Shown here: positions 16,645 through 23,605 of the stretch, piece after piece
How the letters are laid out: every line of letters starts with the position of its first letter
Numbering within the stretch: position 1 is the stretch's first letter
Origin: Nonomuraea sp. MG754425
GTDB taxonomy: Bacteria > Actinomycetota > Actinomycetes > Streptosporangiales > Streptosporangiaceae
Length of the DNA: 64,000 bases
Assembly (NCBI RefSeq): GCF_021699195.1
Contig: NZ_SSXE01000107.1
Span: 24,516 to 88,515, forward strand
Reading direction: 5' to 3'
Program-made: the position numbers and the translations under genes
The notes under the pieces: model-generated
Databases searched by the model: none
The model's input: the letters and a program-made list of their open reading frames with translations, nothing else
Told to the model about the DNA's origin: nothing

Positions 16645-16695
16645 GTTCCGAACCTTAGACCATCGTTCCATCAGACGAAAAATCGCCCTGGAACG
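16644..16695. promoter_or_regulatory. Candidate IclR operator (repeated CGTTCC half-sites)
   Basis: CGTTCC occurs at 16644-16649 and 16664-16669, one 20-bp period apart. The second extends to CGTTCCA and is mirrored by TGGAACG at 16689-16695 across an 18-bp spacer. GTTCGGAAC is itself a 9-bp palindrome. Location at the operon start suits an IclR autoregulatory site. Confidence 0.5.
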
Positions 16696-16737
16696 TCAGC
16701 GAGCTGGACGGTCACCACCTTGCCCGGCCGGACCGGC

Positions 16738-16929
16738 TCAAACGGGGCGCTTGCCCCCGGTGTCGCCGTCGGCCAGCACCCTGGCCGTCTGCGGCGTGCG
16801 GACGACGGTCGCGTCCGTGGCCGGATCCGTGGACGGATCGGCCTGCGCCGGAGCGGCGCCCAGCGCCAGCACGGCGGCCAGGGCCGCGCTCGCGGCGGCG
16901 GCGCGGTGAGTCCAGCTACGGGGCTGCAT
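16738..16929 (-). CDS. Small secreted protein, unknown function
   Basis: A 63-residue product. The ATG at 16929 has a near-perfect ribosome site (GGGAGGG, 3 bases away). Residues 1-30 form a Sec signal peptide: Arg-containing start, Ala/Leu-rich core and a cleavage site AQA-DPS. The mature part is about 33 residues, rich in Thr, Asp and Val, ending TGGKRPV, without cysteines. No family is recognised. It is divergent from the SnoaL-like gene, with a 22-bp palindrome between them. It could be a peptide signal or a small secreted factor; no function can be assigned. Confidence 0.7.
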   Translation of the reverse strand: MQPRSWTHRAAAASAALAAVLALGAAPAQADPSTDPATDATVVRTPQTARVLADGDTGGKRPV

Positions 16930-17020
16930 GGGCCCTCCCAGGTGACCGATGAGCACGACGGTGCCGCACACCAGCATCGGCCGCCGCGTCCCCGCCCGTC
17001 CACCCCCAAAGCAGGCGAAT

Positions 17021-17042
17021 GCCACAAGTGGCCACTTGTGGC
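17021..17042. promoter_or_regulatory. Perfect 22-bp palindrome between divergent genes
   Basis: GCCACAAGTGG followed by its exact reverse complement, with no spacer. It lies 92 bases upstream of the secreted-protein start and 108 bases upstream of the SnoaL-like start, so it is well placed as an operator for a dimeric regulator acting on one or both. It has no T-run and is not terminator-like. Confidence 0.7.
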
Positions 17043-17149
17043 CATTCATCCGGTCCCGGAATTCCGGCCTTCCCGCCAGTTGCGCCGCCCCCGAAGTCCC
17101 GTAACGTCCACACCAGCGACCCCGCCCCCGACAGTGAGGAACGGCCTGC

Positions 17150-17512
17150 ATGTCCGACGACGCGGTGCGAAACGTCTTCCAGGCAGTGGACTCGTTCGAC
17201 GTCGACGCGTTCACGCGCCTGCTGGCCGAGGACGCCACACTGGTCTTCGGCAACGCCGAGCCGTCGGTCGGCCGCGAGCCCATCGCCGCCGGGCTGCGCA
17301 CGTTCTTCGCCACCATCGCCGGCCTGCGGCACCGGATCGTCAGGAACTGGCAGGCGGGCGACGAAACCATCGCCGAGACCGAGGTCACCTACCGGCGGCT
17401 CGACGGCAAGCACGTCAGCGTCCCGGCCGTGTCCATCTGGCGTACCCGCGCGGACGGCCTGATCTCCGACTACCGCATCTTCGTCGACCTCGCCCCCGTC
17501 TACGCCCCCTAG
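17150..17512 (+). CDS. SnoaL-like / nuclear transport factor 2 family protein
   Basis: A 120-residue NTF2-fold protein. The profile is typical: N-terminal helices (VRNVFQAVDSFDVDAFTRLLAEDATLVFG), a central GREPIAAGLRTFFATI, then beta strands with HRIVRNWQAGDETIAETEV and VSIWRTRADGLISDYRIFVD. The family includes polyketide cyclases and many proteins of unknown activity. Conserved polar residues sit in the pocket but do not define a reaction. It is followed 45 bases later by a VOC protein on the same strand. Confidence 0.8.
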   Translation: MSDDAVRNVFQAVDSFDVDAFTRLLAEDATLVFGNAEPSVGREPIAAGLRTFFATIAGLRHRIVRNWQAGDETIAETEVTYRRLDGKHVSVPAVSIWRTRADGLISDYRIFVDLAPVYAP

Positions 17513-17557
17513 CCGTACCGCCCGGAGCGGCCCGGCGCACCCGCGTAGGGTGACGTC

Positions 17558-17938
17558 ATGCGCATCGACCGGCTCGACCACCTGGTGCTGACCGTCGCCG
17601 ACATCGAGGCCACCGTCGGCTTCTACACCCGCGTCCTGGGCATGGAGGCGGTGACGTTCGACGCGGATCGCACCGCGCTCACCTTCGGCCGCAGCAAGAT
17701 CAACCTGCACCCGGCGGGCCACGAGTTCGAGCCGAAGGCCCACCACCCGGCACCCGGCAGCGCCGACCTCTGCCTGATCACCACCGACCCGCTGGACCAG
17801 GTCATCGAGGAACTCCACGCCTGCGCCGTCCCCATCGAGGTGGGCCCGGTGGAACGCACCGGCGCAACCGGCCCGATGCTCAGCGTCTACGTACGCGACC
17901 CCGACCGGAATTTGATCGAGATCAGCACCTACCTCTGA
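17558..17938 (+). CDS. VOC family protein (glyoxalase/dioxygenase-like)
   Basis: Two beta-alpha-beta-beta-beta modules in 126 residues, the vicinal-oxygen-chelate fold. Metal-ligand positions are recognisable: His8 in RLDHLVLTV, the INLHP strand, and Glu in LIEIST at the C-terminus. YTRVLGMEAV and YVRDPDRNLIEI are classic VOC signatures. The ATG at 17558 lies 4 bases after TAGGGTGACG, with no strong ribosome site. Resembles small actinobacterial glyoxalase-like or fosfomycin-resistance-like proteins; substrate not predictable. Confidence 0.88.
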   Translation: MRIDRLDHLVLTVADIEATVGFYTRVLGMEAVTFDADRTALTFGRSKINLHPAGHEFEPKAHHPAPGSADLCLITTDPLDQVIEELHACAVPIEVGPVERTGATGPMLSVYVRDPDRNLIEISTYL

Positions 17939-18029
17939 TCACCCTCACCCGATGCCCCGACCCGCGCCATGAGAACCCGGCGCCACACGAGCGGCCGTCA
18001 GGCCGGAGACCCGATACATGCAGCGCCGG

Positions 18030-18365
18030 TCACGCGGCATGGGTGTCGGCGCCGCGCAGGATGTAGAGGTCATCGCCGAACACGGCCGAGACCTGGAGTT
18101 GCCCGCCGAGCGCCTGCACATAGCGGGCAATGGCCTCCACGGTGGACACCTCACCGCGCTCGATCTGGGAGACCCGGCTCTTGGTCACTCCCATCAGGTC
18201 AGCAACCTCGGCCTGTGACAGACCCTGGCTCTTGCGCCGTTCAGCCAGCCGGTGGCCGTCGATATAAGCCTGATTACGCCGTCGAGCCTCAGCCACGGCC
18301 TCCTCACCGCCGGAGGCGGCCACGATGCCGGCGCGAACATCGCCCCACTTAGGAAAATTCGTCAT
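18030..18365 (-). CDS. HigA-like XRE antitoxin (orphaned)
   Basis: A 111-residue DNA-binding protein with a central Cro/C1 HTH (HRLAERRKSQGLSQAEVADLMGVTKSRVSQIERGEVSTVEAI) and a C-terminal tail (LGGQLQVSAVFGDDLYIL) typical of actinobacterial type II antitoxins encoded after a RelE/HigB-like toxin. Its ATG overlaps the end of a shortened toxin gene (ATGA). Base composition is lower in GC than in flanking housekeeping genes. With the toxin broken, it may remain only as a regulator. Confidence 0.8.
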   Translation of the reverse strand: MTNFPKWGDVRAGIVAASGGEEAVAEARRRNQAYIDGHRLAERRKSQGLSQAEVADLMGVTKSRVSQIERGEVSTVEAIARYVQALGGQLQVSAVFGDDLYILRGADTHAA

Positions 18366-18538
18366 CGGTCCTTCTCCTCCGCCTCGCGTTCGATCAGGTA
18401 TTTCGCGTACAACTCTTCGGCGAGCGGGACAGCCCGCCGATACCAGCCCGACCCCTGGCGACTTACCTGCTCCGGGCCAGATGCCCGTTCGCTGATCGAC
18501 TCGAGGTCGTCCGGGCCGCTCGTCACCCAGTCAGTCAC
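18362..18538 (-). pseudogene. Truncated RelE/HigB-like toxin
   Basis: A short frame from GTG at 18538 encodes 58 residues. Its last 30 (GSGWYRRAVPLAEELYAKYL then charged residues) match the C-terminal helix of HigB/Gp49-like toxins that precede such antitoxins. The middle of the toxin, normally about 110 residues, is missing, including the catalytic strands. The stop overlaps the antitoxin start, the original toxin-antitoxin coupling. I read this as an internal deletion leaving a non-functional toxin; the family call rests on the C-terminus and gene order. Confidence 0.55.
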
Positions 18539-18870
18539 TCGGGATCGGGCCTGTGGGCTGGGGCTGCGGCCACCCGTCACGGCCGTTACTCCACAGCTCG
18601 GAGGCGTGATAGGCGAACCGGTCGAACAGCCCGTCTTCCTGGTGCCGCCGCAGGTGCAGCATCGGCGAGTCGTGCCCGACGAGCTTGGCCAGGTGGGGCG
18701 TGACGAGCATCTCGGAGTCGAATCGGAACACGCTCATGGCGATGTGCTCGCTTCCGCTTGAGGACCTTCGCCAGGTTCGGATGTTCCAGCCAGAGGAAGT
18801 AGTTCGTGTAACCGGCGAACACGATCTCATTCCGTGCCGAGTTGATGAGATTGCGCCAGATTGATTTCGG
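18531..18870 (-). pseudogene. DUF5919-type regulator remnant with internal deletion
   Basis: Two pieces of one protein family are joined. The 5' piece reads SARNEIVFAGYTNYFLWLEHPNLAKVLKRK in three stretches of the reverse strand. Near 18755 it continues out of frame as HIAMSVFRFDSEMLVTPHL, then VGHDSPMLHLRR and FDRFAYHASELW. Both match parts of DUF5919-containing XRE-linked proteins as I remember them, where roughly 70 residues separate them. The N-terminal regulator part is also absent. The short repeat AAGCG around the junction could have mediated the deletion. Confidence 0.6.
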
Positions 18871-18944
18871 ACATGCGGAGCGCTACGGATAAACGGTCAA
18901 TACCTCTTTGTCGGGCCCTGTTTTCACCGTATTGCGAATGTTGG

Positions 18945-20195
18945 TCACTCAGAAGGCCGCCCGTCCGCGCGAGCGCTCAGTTCTCGATAAGCCTCGCGCA
19001 GTTCTGTGGCTTCCGGCATGCGGAGTGCTTCGATGGCGCTGATCACCTCGTGTGCCCTCCAATAGCTGGACGGCACCAGCACGCCGCTGGTCATCGTCAT
19101 GAGGGTAAGCCGACCGGCCTCGTCGGGCTGATCGGCCGCCAGCAGCGCCAGCGCCAGGTCAAGGCGCGCGGATGCCGCCCTGCGCGGGCGAAACGGCCCA
19201 TCTGCGGCTGACTCCATACGCGCGAGCACCTGCCGGGCGTATGACTCGGCGGCCGGATCTCCCAGCCATGACAGTGTGGTCGCGACGTATGCGTCGCTCT
19301 TGGAGGGGTCGTACCGGTAGTGATGCTCGGGATGCTCGGGCATCGACAACGGCGAGACCAGCCGGGCGACACGGTTCAGCGCATCACGTGTCTCCGGGCC
19401 GGACCCGAGCCGCGCCCATACCCGCCCTTCCTGCGCAGTCGCCTGGATGTAGACGGAACTTCCACGTGGCGCGATCACCTGCGCTCCCTGAGTCAGGGTC
19501 AAGGCTCGGCGGTAGTCGCCGGTGGTGACCGCCTGCCATGCCTCCGTCTCCAGGCACCATGCCGCGATCTCGGGACACTCAGCGTGCTTGGCCAACTGCG
19601 CGGATGTCTGAAGCCATGTTGCAGCGGCATCGAACTCGCGAAGATCGATGTAGCAGGTGGAAGCCAGCAAGGACAGCCACCCACCGGTCGTGAGCAGGCG
19701 GCGGTGCTCGACGATCGTCTTCTTCGCGTTGATCAGATGCGAGACGTAGGACAGGTGCTGGCGTGCTCGTTTGAGCAATTCGGCCGGTGGTGTTCTCTGG
19801 TAGGCCATCGCGAGGTCATCGACGGCCGATTCCAGCCGGTCAAGCGTCTCGTCACCCACATCGCTCGCCGCAACCCGACGGGCCAGTTCCAACGCCTCGA
19901 TCTCGCCTTCAAAGCGAGCGTCGTCCCGCACCGTGGCTTCCGCGTCATCGGCGAACAACTCGGCTTCCTCCATGCCGAACACTCGGCAGTAGAGCAATCG
20001 ATAGGGATCCTTGGGCTGGTGCCTGCCGGCCTCCCAATCCTTGATCATACGGATCAGGGATTCCCGCTCCGGTAGACGAGCCCGGGTGTGTGGGTCGGCT
20101 GCGTCGGCAAGGCGCTTGGCCATGTCTCGCTGTGTCCACAACTCGCCACGCCTTTCGGCGCGCAACCGTACGGCCCAGGCCGGAACGCTATCCAT
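18945..20195 (-). CDS. XRE-type regulator with TPR-like C-terminal domain
   Basis: A 416-residue regulator. An N-terminal HTH (WTQRDMAKRLADAA, then SLIRMIKDWEAGRHQPKDPYRLLYCRVFG) precedes about 300 residues of helical repeats (LAMAYQRTPPAELLKRARQHL and similar), as in many actinomycete Cro/C1 proteins that sense peptides or small ligands. The gene is divergent from the two small genes at 20365-21149, which it may control. ATG at 20195 gives the natural start MDSVPAWAVRL. Moderate GC and position suggest it belongs to the integrated element. Confidence 0.82.
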   Translation of the reverse strand: MDSVPAWAVRLRAERRGELWTQRDMAKRLADAADPHTRARLPERESLIRMIKDWEAGRHQPKDPYRLLYCRVFGMEEAELFADDAEATVRDDARFEGEIEALELARRVAASDVGDETLDRLESAVDDLAMAYQRTPPAELLKRARQHLSYVSHLINAKKTIVEHRRLLTTGGWLSLLASTCYIDLREFDAAATWLQTSAQLAKHAECPEIAAWCLETEAWQAVTTGDYRRALTLTQGAQVIAPRGSSVYIQATAQEGRVWARLGSGPETRDALNRVARLVSPLSMPEHPEHHYRYDPSKSDAYVATTLSWLGDPAAESYARQVLARMESAADGPFRPRRAASARLDLALALLAADQPDEAGRLTLMTMTSGVLVPSSYWRAHEVISAIEALRMPEATELREAYRELSARADGRPSE

Positions 20196-20364
20196 TGTGT
20201 GCACCTCGGGGGACGTGGGGTCCGCCTGTCTCCCCCAGTCTCCCTTACTCGCACTGTCGGCGCGGGGGTACCGGGAGATGTCATGAGAGGACCCTGAAAA
20301 GGCGGAACCCGCAGGCGCTGACACGCCGTACGGGTTCCTTGATCGCACACTGGAGGTGCGACCC

Positions 20365-20676
20365 ATGGACAACTCTAGAGGCGCCCCGATCCCCGCGAAC
20401 AGCGTCACAGCGAGCCATCAGGACAGGGCATCAGACGTCGCGTCGGTGCCTCTTGCGAGCTACCGAGGCTGGGATCCGGACAAGCGACGCGCCGCATGGG
20501 AACTGGACCGCTCTGAGCCTGGATGGGCAGTGTTCTATGGCCCGTACACTCGCCGCTTCTACGCGATCGCCGCCTGGCCGTCCCCACGCCCGCTCGTCTT
20601 GGACGCCGGAGACACCGACGAGCTACGCACTCTCATGCACGAGGCGCACGCCGGGTGTTGGCCGAGGATGGCATGA
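20365..20676 (+). CDS. Hypothetical protein, element-borne
   Basis: A 103-residue protein with a strong ribosome site (GGAGGT, 7 bases before the ATG at 20365). The central part has a tryptophan/tyrosine-rich pattern (SYRGWDPDKRRAAWELDR, WAVFYGPYTRRFYAIAAW), followed by a predicted helix with DTDELRTLMHEAHAG. No family can be named. It overlaps the next gene by ATGA and is divergent from the XRE-TPR regulator, an arrangement common in actinomycete integrative elements. Function unknown. Confidence 0.75.
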   Translation: MDNSRGAPIPANSVTASHQDRASDVASVPLASYRGWDPDKRRAAWELDRSEPGWAVFYGPYTRRFYAIAAWPSPRPLVLDAGDTDELRTLMHEAHAGCWPRMA

Positions 20677-21149
20677 CAGCGCGTGGCTCGTGGCAGCAGC
20701 CGGGGTGCCGAATCGAGATCAGGAGCATGGAGCACAGCCCGACGACGACACGGGTACTCGGATCGCGGCTCATCGGCCGCAAGGGCCGGGTGGTCGCCAA
20801 TATCCGTCCCGGCGTGATCGCCTTGGTCCAGCTCGATGGGCCTCAGCAGGACCTACCGATGGGGATGCGGCGATGGTCGGTTCACTGGGATGACCTCGCT
20901 CCCTGCCTTGCGTGGCGCGCTGATCCCCCTCACTCCTACTGGCTGGGACTCTCGCATCTTGATCGGGATGCCGTGCAGCACGCCGTGCTTGACGGTGAGG
21001 TTATTGGCCTCTGCGGCGATGCGGCATATCCCTTGCCGTTCACCGGCTGGTCTCTTGCATTCGACACCACCAGCGCGCGAGCCTGCCCGACCTGCGTACG
21101 GCTGGTAGGAGCGGCCCCATGCCCGAGTGGTGCGGTGGGCCAGGGCTGA
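20673..21149 (+). CDS. Hypothetical protein with C-terminal CPTC motif
   Basis: A 158-residue protein coupled to the preceding gene by an ATGA overlap. The N-terminal half looks like a small beta domain (GSRLIGRKGRVVANIRPGVIALVQLDG). Near the C-terminus are ViGLCGDAAYPLPF and ACPTCVRLVG, giving three cysteines of which the CPTC pair could bind zinc together with the LCG cysteine. Small proteins with similar LCG...CPTC endings are frequent in actinomycetes but uncharacterised. It could be the regulated partner of the divergent XRE-TPR protein. Confidence 0.7.
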   Translation: MTARGSWQQPGCRIEIRSMEHSPTTTRVLGSRLIGRKGRVVANIRPGVIALVQLDGPQQDLPMGMRRWSVHWDDLAPCLAWRADPPHSYWLGLSHLDRDAVQHAVLDGEVIGLCGDAAYPLPFTGWSLAFDTTSARACPTCVRLVGAAPCPSGAVGQG

Positions 21150-21402
21150 GGAACGAAGCCATGGACCGTCGATCGCCCCCAGCCGGATACGCAGATCAGC
21201 CGAAGTCAGGCGATCGTAGGCTGTTCCGAAGTATGGCGCTGAGACCTGTGCCGGATGGCTGCGGGCGGCTTGGCCGCTCCCGCCGGGACCGGCCCCCAGG
21301 CCGCAGCCCGGCGGGGAGGGCGGCCGTCCTGCCGCCCGCGCGGCGGCGCGCCAGCGCCGCCGCCTTGAGTAAAGAAACTCTGAACCACAGGGCGGCCGGT
21401 AC
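21150..21402. other. Non-coding, structured stretch of the decayed element
   Basis: No convincing gene. The first 120 bases show no coding bias that I trust on either strand. Positions 21279-21383 consist almost wholly of consecutive inverted repeats, annotated separately. Confidence 0.5.
21279..21361. repeat. Three back-to-back GC-rich stem-loops
   Basis: Hairpin 1: CCCGCCGGG (21279-21287) pairs with CCCGGCGGG (21307-21315) and encloses CGGCC-CCCA-GGCCG (21290-21303). Hairpin 2: GGGCGGC (21318-21324) with GCCGCCC (21331-21337). Hairpin 3: GGCGGCGC (21342-21349) with GCGCCGCC (21354-21361). All pairings are perfect. A weaker GAGT-AAAGAA-ACTC (21368-21381) follows. This is a candidate replication or transfer origin, structured RNA or strong terminator of the element. 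Confidence 0.7.
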
Positions 21403-21655
21403 TCATCGCAGGATACGCATGGGATCACTGGCAGGAGCGAAACCGGCAAGTTTGCTGGGGTCGCGGTCGGTATCTTGGGCCTCTTCCCAGCCAACGGCCT
21501 GGGTGATGACATAGTCCTGCTCGTTGGCCGTCTCCAGGATGAGGCAGTGGGCTTCACGGTCGACCGCGGCGTTTTCCGTGTAGATACGTTCGCTCTCTGC
21601 ATGCGTCGCGCATCGAATCAGGAGGCCGTGACGCGATTCCGATGTTCGACCGCTT
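21403..21655 (-). pseudogene. 3' fragment of an unknown element gene
   Basis: A minus-strand frame ending at 21403 has good coding character: ESERIYTENAAVDREAH, then CLILETANEQDYVITQA and VGWEEAQDTDRDPSKLAGF, ending SDPMRILR. No ATG or GTG start lies in this frame between here and the upstream GntR fragment, which it would follow directly. It may be a small intact protein using a rare start, or the tail of a longer deleted gene. I know no named family for it. Confidence 0.5.
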
Positions 21656-22114
21656 TTAGACCACGAGGGATATGCCGCTGTCGGAGAGTTCTTGGGGTGT
21701 CAAGTCGATGTCGGGGTCGTCGGCGAGTTCGCGGTGGTAGCCGATCTCGAGGCGGTTGGCGGGCGCTTTGACCTCGGTGACTTCGATGGGATGGCCGTTG
21801 GGGTGGGCCATGGTGCGGCGGATGATGAGGACGGCTTCGGCGTAGTCCATGCGGAGTGCGGCTCGTTCGTCTTCGTAGGCGATGCGGGCACTGGTGAGAG
21901 TCAGCCATCGGACAGGGCCGTGTTCACGGACGAGCGACTGGTAGAAGAAGCCGGGCCGCTTGCGGTACTGGGCGTGGCGCTTGGGGTCGTCCCAGTCGGG
22001 GAGCATGTCGGCGTTGGTGTAGGAGTTGATCTCCAGGCGGGCCGATGCGCCGCGGATGACGGCGGTGTGTCCTCGGTGCCACATGCTGCGGCGGTGGATG
22101 ACCGGGTGGCCGGC
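21656..22114 (-). pseudogene. GntR family regulator, UTRA domain only (N-terminus deleted)
   Basis: Minus-strand coding sequence for the effector half of a GntR/HutC-type regulator. Visible are GHTAVIRGASARLEINSYT, then RPGFFYQSLVREHGPVRWLTL, ALRMDYAEAVLIIRRTMAHPNG and HPIEVTEVKAPANRLE, ending SDSGISLVV. The winged-helix half expected before it is gone; instead the sequence runs into the C-terminal end of an integrase read on the other strand. Regulators of this type (Pra/KorSA-like neighbours) are common in actinomycete integrative elements. Confidence 0.7.
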
Positions 22115-22315
22115 ATGCCCGCGTACTACTGGACGCCCCGAGAGATGCGGCACAGCTTCGTCTCGCTGCTGTCCGACTCCGGGGTCCCTCTGGAGGACAA
22201 CGCCCGCCTCGTCGGCCACAGCGGGACGGCGGTCACCGAAGCTGTCTATCGCAAGCAGATCCGCCCCATACTCCTGCAAGGAGCTGCGGCGATGGACACG
22301 ATCTTCGCCCGGTAG
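22115..22315 (+). pseudogene. Tyrosine recombinase (phage/ICE integrase) C-terminal fragment
   Basis: The last 65 or so residues of a site-specific tyrosine integrase. WTPREMRHSFVSLLSDSG carries the catalytic Arg-x-x-His, LVGHSGTAVTEAVYRKQI carries the second His and the nucleophilic Tyr, and the gene ends AMDTIFAR. About 300 N-terminal residues, including the first catalytic Arg and Lys, are absent. It reads toward tRNA-Pro 73 bases away, the standard position for an element integrated at a tRNA 3' end. Not functional as written. Confidence 0.8.
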
Positions 22316-22345
22316 TCACTCAGTTAGTCACTCGTCAATGCGAAA

Positions 22346-22371
22346 GGGTGCCACTCTGATGAGTGACACCC
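22346..22371. terminator. Stem-loop after the integrase fragment
   Basis: GGGTGCCACTC and GAGTGACACCC pair around a TGAT loop, with one C/A mismatch. It lies 31 bases after the integrase stop and 17 bases before the tRNA 3' end, consistent with a terminator serving one or both directions. Confidence 0.6.
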
Positions 22372-22387
22372 TGATCGACCAGCTACC

Positions 22388-22464
<77 letters not shown>

Positions 22465-22559
22465 GCTGTGTCGGCCGCCTCCTGCGAGGCGAGACGTCAT
22501 AACCTTAGCGCACATCGGAGGTGCACGCGTACACGGAGAACGGGAGCGGAGGCGGCCAG

Positions 22560-22985
22560 GTGGGGCGTAAGCCGACCATTGATCGCGAGGAACTGGTACG
22601 GCGGGTGGCCGAGGGGATGAGTGTGCAGGAACTGGCCGCTCACTTCGGCGTGAGCGAGTCAGGGGTGTTGCAGGCGAAGCGGTCCGCCGGGCTGGCCAAG
22701 CCGATGATGGACCACAGTGCCGCGCTCCCGTGGAAGCTGGCCCGCGCGCACGCGCAGTCGGGCCCGGCCACGAACCTGCGCAACCTGTCGGCGGCGGCTC
22801 AGGGCAAGCCGCCGGCGGCGGAGCGGCTGAACACGGCGCTGCGGTGGGCCCAGCGGCTCGTCGATGCCGGGCTCGACCTGCGTTACGACGCCGGTGAGGG
22901 CTTCAGCGAGGTGCCCGCCGGGCCGGGCGGCTCGCATGTGGCATCGGTGCTGGCCGCGGCCAGGAAGGCGCTCGAGGGGCGCTGA
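22560..22985 (+). CDS. Helix-turn-helix protein, unknown function
   Basis: A 141-residue protein starting at GTG 22560, which has GGAGG 7 bases upstream; an earlier in-frame GTG at 22521 is less well placed. Residues 1-45 form a resolvase-like or Myb-like HTH (TIDREELVRRVAEGMSVQELAAHFGVSESGVLQAKRSAG). The rest is helical with a conserved-looking LNTALRWAQRLVDAGLDLRYDAGEGF and ends in an Ala-rich helix. No named family recognised. It is the first gene right of tRNA-Pro and may be chromosomal rather than element-borne, since its GC is high again. Confidence 0.7.
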   Translation: MGRKPTIDREELVRRVAEGMSVQELAAHFGVSESGVLQAKRSAGLAKPMMDHSAALPWKLARAHAQSGPATNLRNLSAAAQGKPPAAERLNTALRWAQRLVDAGLDLRYDAGEGFSEVPAGPGGSHVASVLAAARKALEGR

Positions 22986-22990
22986 ACGGC

Positions 22991-23013
22991 GTTTCGACCG
23001 CCCGTTCGAGGGC
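22991..23013 (+). promoter_or_regulatory. Possible sigma-B-type promoter
   Basis: GTTT at 22991-22994 and GGGCAG at 23010-23015 are 15 bases apart, resembling the stress-sigma pattern GTTT-N15-GGGTAT. It precedes the 23052-24343 genes, next to the sigma factor operon. Weak on sequence alone because the -10 deviates. Confidence 0.35.
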
Positions 23014-23018
23014 AGTCG

Positions 23019-23040
23019 CCGGTCTCGACACAGAGACCGG
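23019..23040. repeat. Perfect 8-bp stem-loop before gene 23052
   Basis: CCGGTCTC-GACACA-GAGACCGG lies 11 bases before the ATG at 23052 and overlaps the start of its ribosome site region (GGAGGCG). It may terminate upstream transcription or modulate translation of the next gene. Confidence 0.55.
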
Positions 23041-23051
23041 AGGCGAACAAC

Positions 23052-23600
23052 ATGACCCCCTGGGCATGGGTGGCCGTCGTGGTCGCGGTGGTGGCGCTCG
23101 CCGCAGTCGGTTTTCTCACGCTGCGGCAGAGGCGTCGCGCCCATCTCCGCGAACGTTTCGGCCCGGAATATGAACGCGCGGTCGCCGAGCACGGCGACAA
23201 CCGCCGCGAGGCGGAGCAGGAGTTGCTCGATCGGGAGCAGCGGCACGCGGAGCTCGACATCCGTCCCCTGTCGGAGGAGTCGCGCGAGAGCTACGCCGGC
23301 CGCTGGGGCGAGGTGCAGGAGCGCTTCGTGGACGCCCCTGGGCCCGCGGTGACCGAGGCCGACCAGTTGGTCACGGCGGTCATGGCGGAACGGGGTTACC
23401 CGACGGACGACCTGGAGCAACGCATGTCCGACCTGTCGGTGGGACACCCCTCGACACTCGGCCGCTACCGGACGGCTCGCGAGATCAGCGGGCGCGCGGC
23501 CAGGAAGGAAGCCTCCACCGAGGACCTCCGCCAGGCCATGGTGCACTACCGCGCGCTGTTCGAGGAACTGCTGCACGAGACGACCCCCCGAGGACGGTGA
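23052..23600 (+). CDS. Membrane-anchored protein of unknown function
   Basis: A 182-residue protein. Residues 3-23 are a single transmembrane helix (WVAVVVAVVALAAVGFLTL) followed by positively charged residues, so the remainder should be cytoplasmic. The soluble part is highly charged and helical: REAEQELLDREQRHAELDIRPL, WGEVQERFVDAPGPAVTEADQLV and ARKEASTEDLRQAMVHYRALFEELL. The last 100 residues resemble the C-terminus of the next gene. Similar proteins occur in actinomycetes without assigned function. Adjacent to stress-sigma genes and possibly part of that regulon. Confidence 0.75.
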   Translation: MTPWAWVAVVVAVVALAAVGFLTLRQRRRAHLRERFGPEYERAVAEHGDNRREAEQELLDREQRHAELDIRPLSEESRESYAGRWGEVQERFVDAPGPAVTEADQLVTAVMAERGYPTDDLEQRMSDLSVGHPSTLGRYRTAREISGRAARKEASTEDLRQAMVHYRALFEELLHETTPRGR

Positions 23601-23605
23601 ACGAT

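Noticed and set aside
17021..17042. The 22-bp palindrome as a transcription terminator
   Set aside because: It has no loop and no T-run and lies upstream of both flanking genes, so an operator role fits better.
21119..21514. Plus-strand gene across the stem-loop region
   Set aside because: Composition is Arg/Pro/Ala-rich with no family likeness, and the DNA is dominated by inverted repeats.
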